NCBI GenBank assembly: GCA_964410485.1
Contig: CAYPHJ010000033.1
Coordinates: 1 to 44,516 of the forward strand
Direction of reading: 5' to 3'
Length of the DNA stretch: 44,516 nt
DNA from: CAYPHJ01 sp964410485
GTDB taxonomy: Bacteria; Desulfobacterota; Binatia; UBA9968
The position numbers and the translations under genes are program-made. How positions within the stretch are numbered: the stretch's first letter is position 1; each line of letters starts with the position of its first letter. The notes under the pieces are model-generated. The model searched no databases. It was not told where the DNA came from and saw only the letters and a program-made list of their open reading frames with translations. Shown here in pieces: positions 41,164 to 44,516 of this stretch.

Positions 41164-41305
41164 GGAAGTTCCCCGTCGGGGACGAGCACGAACCACGAAC
41201 ACGGCCGGATCCTTCATCCCTTTGCCTTCATCCTTTATAGAATCCTTGCCCGAAACCCGCCCATCTCATAAGATCCGGTGACGTTTCACCTGCCGCGGAG
41301 TTTGG

Positions 41306-41753
41306 ATGCGGTTATATATCGACCTCAATTGCTTTAACCGGCCTTTCGATGATCAAGGTCAGGAACGAGTTCGCAAAGAGACGGAGGCGGTGTTGTCTGT
41401 TTTGACGCGAATCGTGGAAGGCAAGGATACGTTGTTGTGGTCCTCGGTGATGTCATTCGAAAATGACAAGCATTCCAAGGCAGACCGCCGAGACGAGATT
41501 GCCCTCTGGGAAGGAAGATCCGAGCGCTTCGTTAGCGTAACCCGAGAGTCTTGAAGAACGAGCTCGTCAGATCGTCCGGCAGGGGATCGCCGTATTGGAT
41601 GCCGCGCATCTAGCGGCGGCAGAGATCGGCGGCGCGGAGATCGTATTGACCTGCGATGACGTGCTCGTACGCCGGGCTGCGCGTCTTGGATTGGCTTTAC
41701 CGGTTCTTGTGGCATACTTCAACGAAGACGGCGTTGATTTGTGGGAATCCTGA
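41306..41753 (+). pseudogene. PIN domain toxin, frameshifted
   Basis: The first frame (41306-41554) encodes MRLYIDLNCFNRPFDDQGQE and later LLWSSVMSFEN, the N-terminal half of a PIN ribonuclease with its first acidic residue D6. It ends in TGA at 41552. The frame beginning CTT at 41550 carries on with the second half: LEERARQIVRQGIAVLDAAH, then IVLTCDDVLVRRA and LPVLVAYFNEDG, ending at 41753. Together they make one PIN protein of about 148 residues with conserved acidic D-A-A-H and C-D-D. A single frameshift or a sequencing error explains the split. No antitoxin gene precedes it. Confidence 0.75.
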
Positions 41754-42010
41754 ATGCGATTCGCCTGGAGTAATTTGGCTCACTCCAATGGAAAGCCAAA
41801 GCTATAGTAAGGGTGAACGGGTCTTCGTCGGTTGAAGACGTACCCAATCACGTGACGATCTGCGGGAGGTTGTCGCCGCGTGCATGCGTTATCCAGCCGG
41901 CAATTTAAACCTATGCTGGGGGAACGGTCGGGGTCACTCATGAAAAGCAGGGGAAAGGCCGTGGGTCTGGTCGGACCCAGCCAACTGCTTGATTTGACAC
42001 GGTCAGGTAG
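41754..42010. other. Gap without a recognisable gene
   Basis: No palindrome copy and no gene visible. Possibly decayed sequence belonging to the transposase remnant that follows. Confidence 0.4.
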
Positions 42011-42235
42011 CATAAAAGGCCTCGTTTAGGAGCTTGGAAGTCGGTTTTTGACCGTGAAAAGGGCCTTCTAAGAAAAACGATGCAGCGCGCCAACGGCCAT
42101 TTCTTACTCGGATACATCTGGCGCATCACGCACCGCTGGCTAATCGACTGCCACAAAGCTTTTTTGTATGAAGTTGCGAGGACGCATTTAAGCGGATGCC
42201 GCAAGCGCATGGTGCTGGTTGTTAGCGAACATTAA
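42011..42235 (+). pseudogene. Remnant of a REP-associated tyrosine (Y1) transposase
   Basis: An open stretch translating to RPRLGAWKSVFDREKGLL, then MQRANGHFLLGYIWRITHRW, then HKAFLYEVARTH. The segment GHFLLGYIWRITHR matches the N-terminus of RAYT/Y1-type transposases (usually GHFIPGYIWHITHRC), including the HUH-region approach. The rest of the protein, with the catalytic His pair and Tyr, is missing and the frame stops at 42233. RAYTs mobilise short palindromic repeats, which is notable next to the palindrome array. Confidence 0.65.
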
Positions 42236-42245
42236 GGAGAAGATA

Positions 42246-42455
42246 GTGCCGAAATCGATAAACTGTATGTTGGACAACCATACCATTTCCATCGAAGAAG
42301 CACTCGCTATCCGAGATCGGAAAACAAACGCCAAATTCCGGTGCGTCGAGTGCGGTGAACGAGTGCGGGCGCACAAAAAAGGCACAACTGATCAGGCCGC
42401 CCATTGTGAACACATAGTCGCGAATCCGAAGTGTAGCCTGAGCGATAGGACGTAG
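42246..42455 (+). CDS. Small zinc-ribbon-like protein
   Basis: A protein of 69 residues from GTG 42246, chosen because AAGGAGAA lies just upstream. It has CVECGERVRAHKKGTTDQAA then HCEHIVANPKCSLS. The CxxC and the later HxxH..C pattern resembles the short zinc-binding segment seen in CoiA-like and nuclease-associated proteins. No catalytic domain is attached. The next gene starts 30 bases downstream, so they may be co-transcribed. Function unknown. Confidence 0.6.
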   Translation: MPKSINCMLDNHTISIEEALAIRDRKTNAKFRCVECGERVRAHKKGTTDQAAHCEHIVANPKCSLSDRT

Positions 42456-42485
42456 TCTCCGGTCGAATAAGAAGCGAACTGAGCA

Positions 42486-43565
42486 ATGGTGCCGAAACAT
42501 ATGCCGACAAGCGAAAAAACCGTGCTGAAAAATTTCACAAAACTTCGTAGCCGGCTAAAACTGATTGAACGGCGCTACAACCCCGACGATAAAAATCTTC
42601 ACTTTGAATGTTTTGCGTACGGCGACGTCGATCTATATCCCCAGCTTCTCAGTCTCGCAACTGATGGCCTGAAGGCAGCAAGACGACATCACGCTTACTT
42701 TGAAAATCGTTCGTTGTACCCGGACGAAATGTTCTGGTACGACCTGTTTCTCGCAATCAGCGCCGCAGCTAACAAAGTTCGAACGGATAAGGCTCAGCCG
42801 TATATTCCTAAAACCTTCGTAGATCAGCTTCTTGTCTGTCTCGTTCAAATCGCCCGCTACTCTACTATAAACGGTGGCGACATCACCTTAAGAAATCATG
42901 AGGCCTTGGGCAATACTCTTCTTGCGTTCTATTCCAATGATCGTGTTCGCGTCGTTCGGAGAGAGGCCGCATCGTTGCCTGCACCTGTCAAACGTCTAGT
43001 AAAAGATGCAATTCGCCGTGTTGAGGAACTGCGCGTTCCTGATCAGAATAATTTAAAGGATTTGCACAGGTCCGAAGTCGAGAAAATGGCGCGGAGTAAA
43101 CGCCCAGTGCCGACGTTTACCTGGTGGATCGACGAACCGGTGCTGAAAGGCAGCGGCAATCCCGCTGACGAGGATCTTGCGCATCTTCGCGCTCAGGGTT
43201 TCACCACTGCGATATCGCTGCTCGAAGAAGACAATCAGCCGCCGCGCTACAATGAGAGATCCGCCGAAGATTCTGGCTGGTCCATCTATTCGATTCCAAT
43301 TTCAGAGGGCTCTGCCGCCTCCATTGACCAGATCCGCGAGCTCATAACGCTTCTGAAAGGGTTGCCGGAAGGAACGAAAGTACTTGTGTTTTGCGAAAGC
43401 GGACTGGGGCGGACGGCGTTTATGGGCGCCGCTTACTGGATTGCGAAGGGTCTTTCGGCGAGCGATGCGATCGCTCGCATCAGCCAGGCATGCGGAGCGA
43501 CCGACTGGGCAACTCAAGAACGGCAGCGGGTTCTCACTGAATACGAGCGGTCGATGAAGGGCTGA
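42486..43565 (+). CDS. Dual-specificity-type phosphatase domain with unknown N-terminal half
   Basis: A protein of 359 residues; ATG 42501 is an alternative start. The C-terminal part (about 205-359) is a PTP/DSP domain with P-loop FC303-E-S-G-L-G-R309-T, preceded by TWWIDEPVLKGSGNPADEDL and LLEEDNQPPRY. The usual general-acid Asp of the IPIxD motif is not obvious; the sequence is IPISEGSAAS. The N-terminal 200 residues are helical, Arg/Lys-rich and not recognised. Substrate could be phosphoprotein, RNA or nucleotide. It lies among toxin-antitoxin genes downstream of a transposase remnant. Confidence 0.75.
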   Translation: MVPKHMPTSEKTVLKNFTKLRSRLKLIERRYNPDDKNLHFECFAYGDVDLYPQLLSLATDGLKAARRHHAYFENRSLYPDEMFWYDLFLAISAAANKVRTDKAQPYIPKTFVDQLLVCLVQIARYSTINGGDITLRNHEALGNTLLAFYSNDRVRVVRREAASLPAPVKRLVKDAIRRVEELRVPDQNNLKDLHRSEVEKMARSKRPVPTFTWWIDEPVLKGSGNPADEDLAHLRAQGFTTAISLLEEDNQPPRYNERSAEDSGWSIYSIPISEGSAASIDQIRELITLLKGLPEGTKVLVFCESGLGRTAFMGAAYWIAKGLSASDAIARISQACGATDWATQERQRVLTEYERSMKG

Positions 43566-43657
43566 AACGGACCTTGCGCTGCCTTCGGTGAAAGCAAGAC
43601 GCATTGGGGTCCCGCTTTCAAATCTGCTATATTGGCCTTCCTAAGGAGGTTGCCACC

Positions 43658-43879
43658 ATGAAAGAACAGCTGACAGCAGTATTTCAGAAAGTTCCCGAAG
43701 GATATATCGCGTTTGTGGAGGAACTGCCCGGAGCGAATGCACAGGGCGATACACTCGAGGAGGCCAGATCCAATCTCCGAGAAGCGGTTCAGCTCGTCCT
43801 AGAAGCAAACCGTGCACTCATTAAAGAGACGTTGCGCGATAAGACAGTCATTCGAGAAACATTTGCTCAAATTTCATGA
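43658..43879 (+). CDS. hicB: HicB family antitoxin
   Basis: A protein of 73 residues from ATG 43658, with AAGGAGGT at an ideal 7 bases upstream. The HicB fold shows LTAVFQKVPEGYIAFVEELP, then GANAQGDTLEEARSNLREAV and LVLEANR. It binds and blocks the HicA RNase encoded just after it. A short HicB lacking an obvious DNA-binding tail suggests that autoregulation may be weak. The order antitoxin then toxin is the reverse of E. coli hicAB but common elsewhere. Confidence 0.9.
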   Translation: MKEQLTAVFQKVPEGYIAFVEELPGANAQGDTLEEARSNLREAVQLVLEANRALIKETLRDKTVIRETFAQIS

Positions 43880-44061
43880 AGCGGGTCGATCTGATCCGGC
43901 ATCTGGAAAAGCACGGTGCTCAGTTCTTACGCGAGGGTGGCAATCACAGCGTCTACGTGAACCGCAAGAGTGGAAAAGTTTCCACCGTTCCCCGTCATCG
44001 CGAAATCAACGAATTTCTTGCTCAGAAGATTTGCAGAGACCTAGAAATACCAAAGCCGTAA
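43876..44061 (+). CDS. hicA: HicA family mRNA interferase toxin
   Basis: A protein of 61 residues overlapping hicB by ATGA. The dsRBD-like fold shows LIRHLEKHGAQFLREGGNHS, with the catalytic His in GGNHSVYVN, then TVPRHREINEFLAQKICRDL. It cleaves mRNA independently of ribosomes when free of HicB. All key residues are present. Confidence 0.92.
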   Translation: MKRVDLIRHLEKHGAQFLREGGNHSVYVNRKSGKVSTVPRHREINEFLAQKICRDLEIPKP

Positions 44062-44083
44062 CACAGTATAAGACTCAGCGCGG

Positions 44084-44411
44084 TTAGAGCCGATTTGCCG
44101 CTAGGCGATCGGCGAGTTCCGTGATTTCTTTTCGCATAACCAATTTATCGAGCCATTTTTTGGGAATGCCGGACGCGCCATAGAAGGCGCCGGCCACTTG
44201 GCCGCAAACAGCCGCGGTCGTGTCCGCGTCATCACCGAGATTGCCGGCTTTTAGAATCGCTGCCTCGAAGGTGTCCGTACGGTAGAAGCACGAGAGCGCC
44301 GCTTCCAGGCTTTGCACGACGTAGCCGGTGCCGCGGATCTCGCCGATCGGTTTGTTTCGATACTCTCCACGCGCGATCGCCGTAATCTTCGGCTCGCCTT
44401 GAATGAAGCAG
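44084..44411 (-). pseudogene. ADP-ribosylglycohydrolase, C-terminal fragment
   Basis: Read on the - strand, the frame ends at 44084 and is open up to about 44411. It encodes IGEIRGTGYVVQSLEAALSC, NLGDDADTTAAVCGQVAGAF and YGASGIPKKWLDKLVMR. GDDADTT binds the metals of the ADP-ribosylglycohydrolase (DraG/ARH) family. Only about the last 110 of the usual 250-300 residues are here; a stop and unrelated sequence lie upstream. The intact part lacks the N-terminal metal site, so it is probably inactive. Confidence 0.75.
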
Positions 44412-44516
44412 TTTCACCAAAGATAACGGCCTCTATCGATGTTCCGGAGAGCGCACGGCAGATCAGAAAGCGCAAAATTCTTATTCGCATTTTCAGTTGA
44501 CACCTGGCTCGGATCT
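44412..44516. other. Window end without a recognisable gene
   Basis: AT-richer sequence upstream of the truncated - strand gene. Nothing could be assigned. Confidence 0.3.

Larger units (their letters stand above)
40667..41305. other. Non-coding gap with repeat copies 7 and 8
   Basis: No gene is visible. It contains palindrome units near 40.84 and 41.14 kb, the second 58-base repeat, and a leader (41208-41270) similar to that before the zeta gene. Confidence 0.6.

Noticed and set aside
35778..41175. Classical integron attC sites
   Set aside because: Although GTTGAAC-like strings occur in the unit tails, the units lack the paired RYYYAAC/GTTRRRY simple sites with asymmetric extrahelical bases, and no integron integrase is visible.
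35778..41175. CRISPR array
   Set aside because: Palindromes are spaced hundreds of bases apart with genes between. There are no uniform spacers and no cas genes.
41938..42210. A 90-codon - strand frame
   Set aside because: It is antisense to the transposase remnant, which has recognisable protein similarity on the + strand.

Overview
The window is a stretch of bacterial chromosome. Coding is dense, moderately GC-rich by eye, and almost entirely on the + strand. No gene fixes the species. The mix fits an uncultured soil or sediment Gram-negative near the Desulfobacterota, NC10, Rokubacteria or Tectomicrobia lineages: a dprA-topA-trmFO block, era beside der, a MoxR-DUF58-VWA cluster, a CMD-family protein, a DOPA dioxygenase-like protein and orphan dipeptide-transporter ATPases. 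This taxonomic placement is inference only.

From 1 to about 34.4 kb is mostly conserved or housekeeping sequence. It holds a CMD-family protein, a polytopic glycosyltransferase-like membrane protein, an SDR, two Opp/Dpp ATPases and greA with a structured, terminator-like leader. Next comes a six-gene envelope cluster (6.3-17.2 kb: three membrane proteins, MoxR, DUF58 and a giant protein with three VWA domains). Small metabolic genes follow, then a metalloprotease, era, der, ogt, dprA, topA, trmFO, ppx/gppA, an HU gene, ilvE, a thioesterase, nadK, recN and tRNA-Ala(GGC). Many intergenic gaps here contain a pair of inverted arms built from one short degenerate word (for example CACGAAG, GAGTCTC, CTCGTG, TATGGC or CTCCA), with a different word in each gap.

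From tRNA-Ala to the window end the sequence becomes accessory. A serine-recombinase-like remnant abuts the tRNA. Then follow, all on the + strand, a HEPN protein plus small partner, an AbiEi/AbiEii pair, a zeta-toxin kinase plus a 54-residue partner, a four-helix-bundle protein fused to a DUF7718-like domain with a DUF5647-like partner, a frameshifted PIN toxin, a RAYT transposase remnant, a zinc-ribbon miniprotein, a phosphatase-domain protein with an unknown N-terminal half, and HicB/HicA. A truncated ADP-ribosylglycohydrolase follows on the - strand. The gaps between the toxin modules from 35.7 to 41.2 kb carry eight same-orientation copies of a palindrome centred on GAATTC. It is followed by a small TTCCC/GGGAA hairpin and CACGA-type repeats. 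Stem positions vary in a compensatory way between copies, so the dyad itself seems to be conserved.

The most interesting candidate system is this palindrome-punctuated, single-orientation toxin-antitoxin cassette array downstream of a tRNA. Close second is the four-helix-bundle gene at 39.78 kb, which lies between inverted word-repeat arms and looks like an ORF-bearing version of the arm-pair repeats scattered through the rest of the window.
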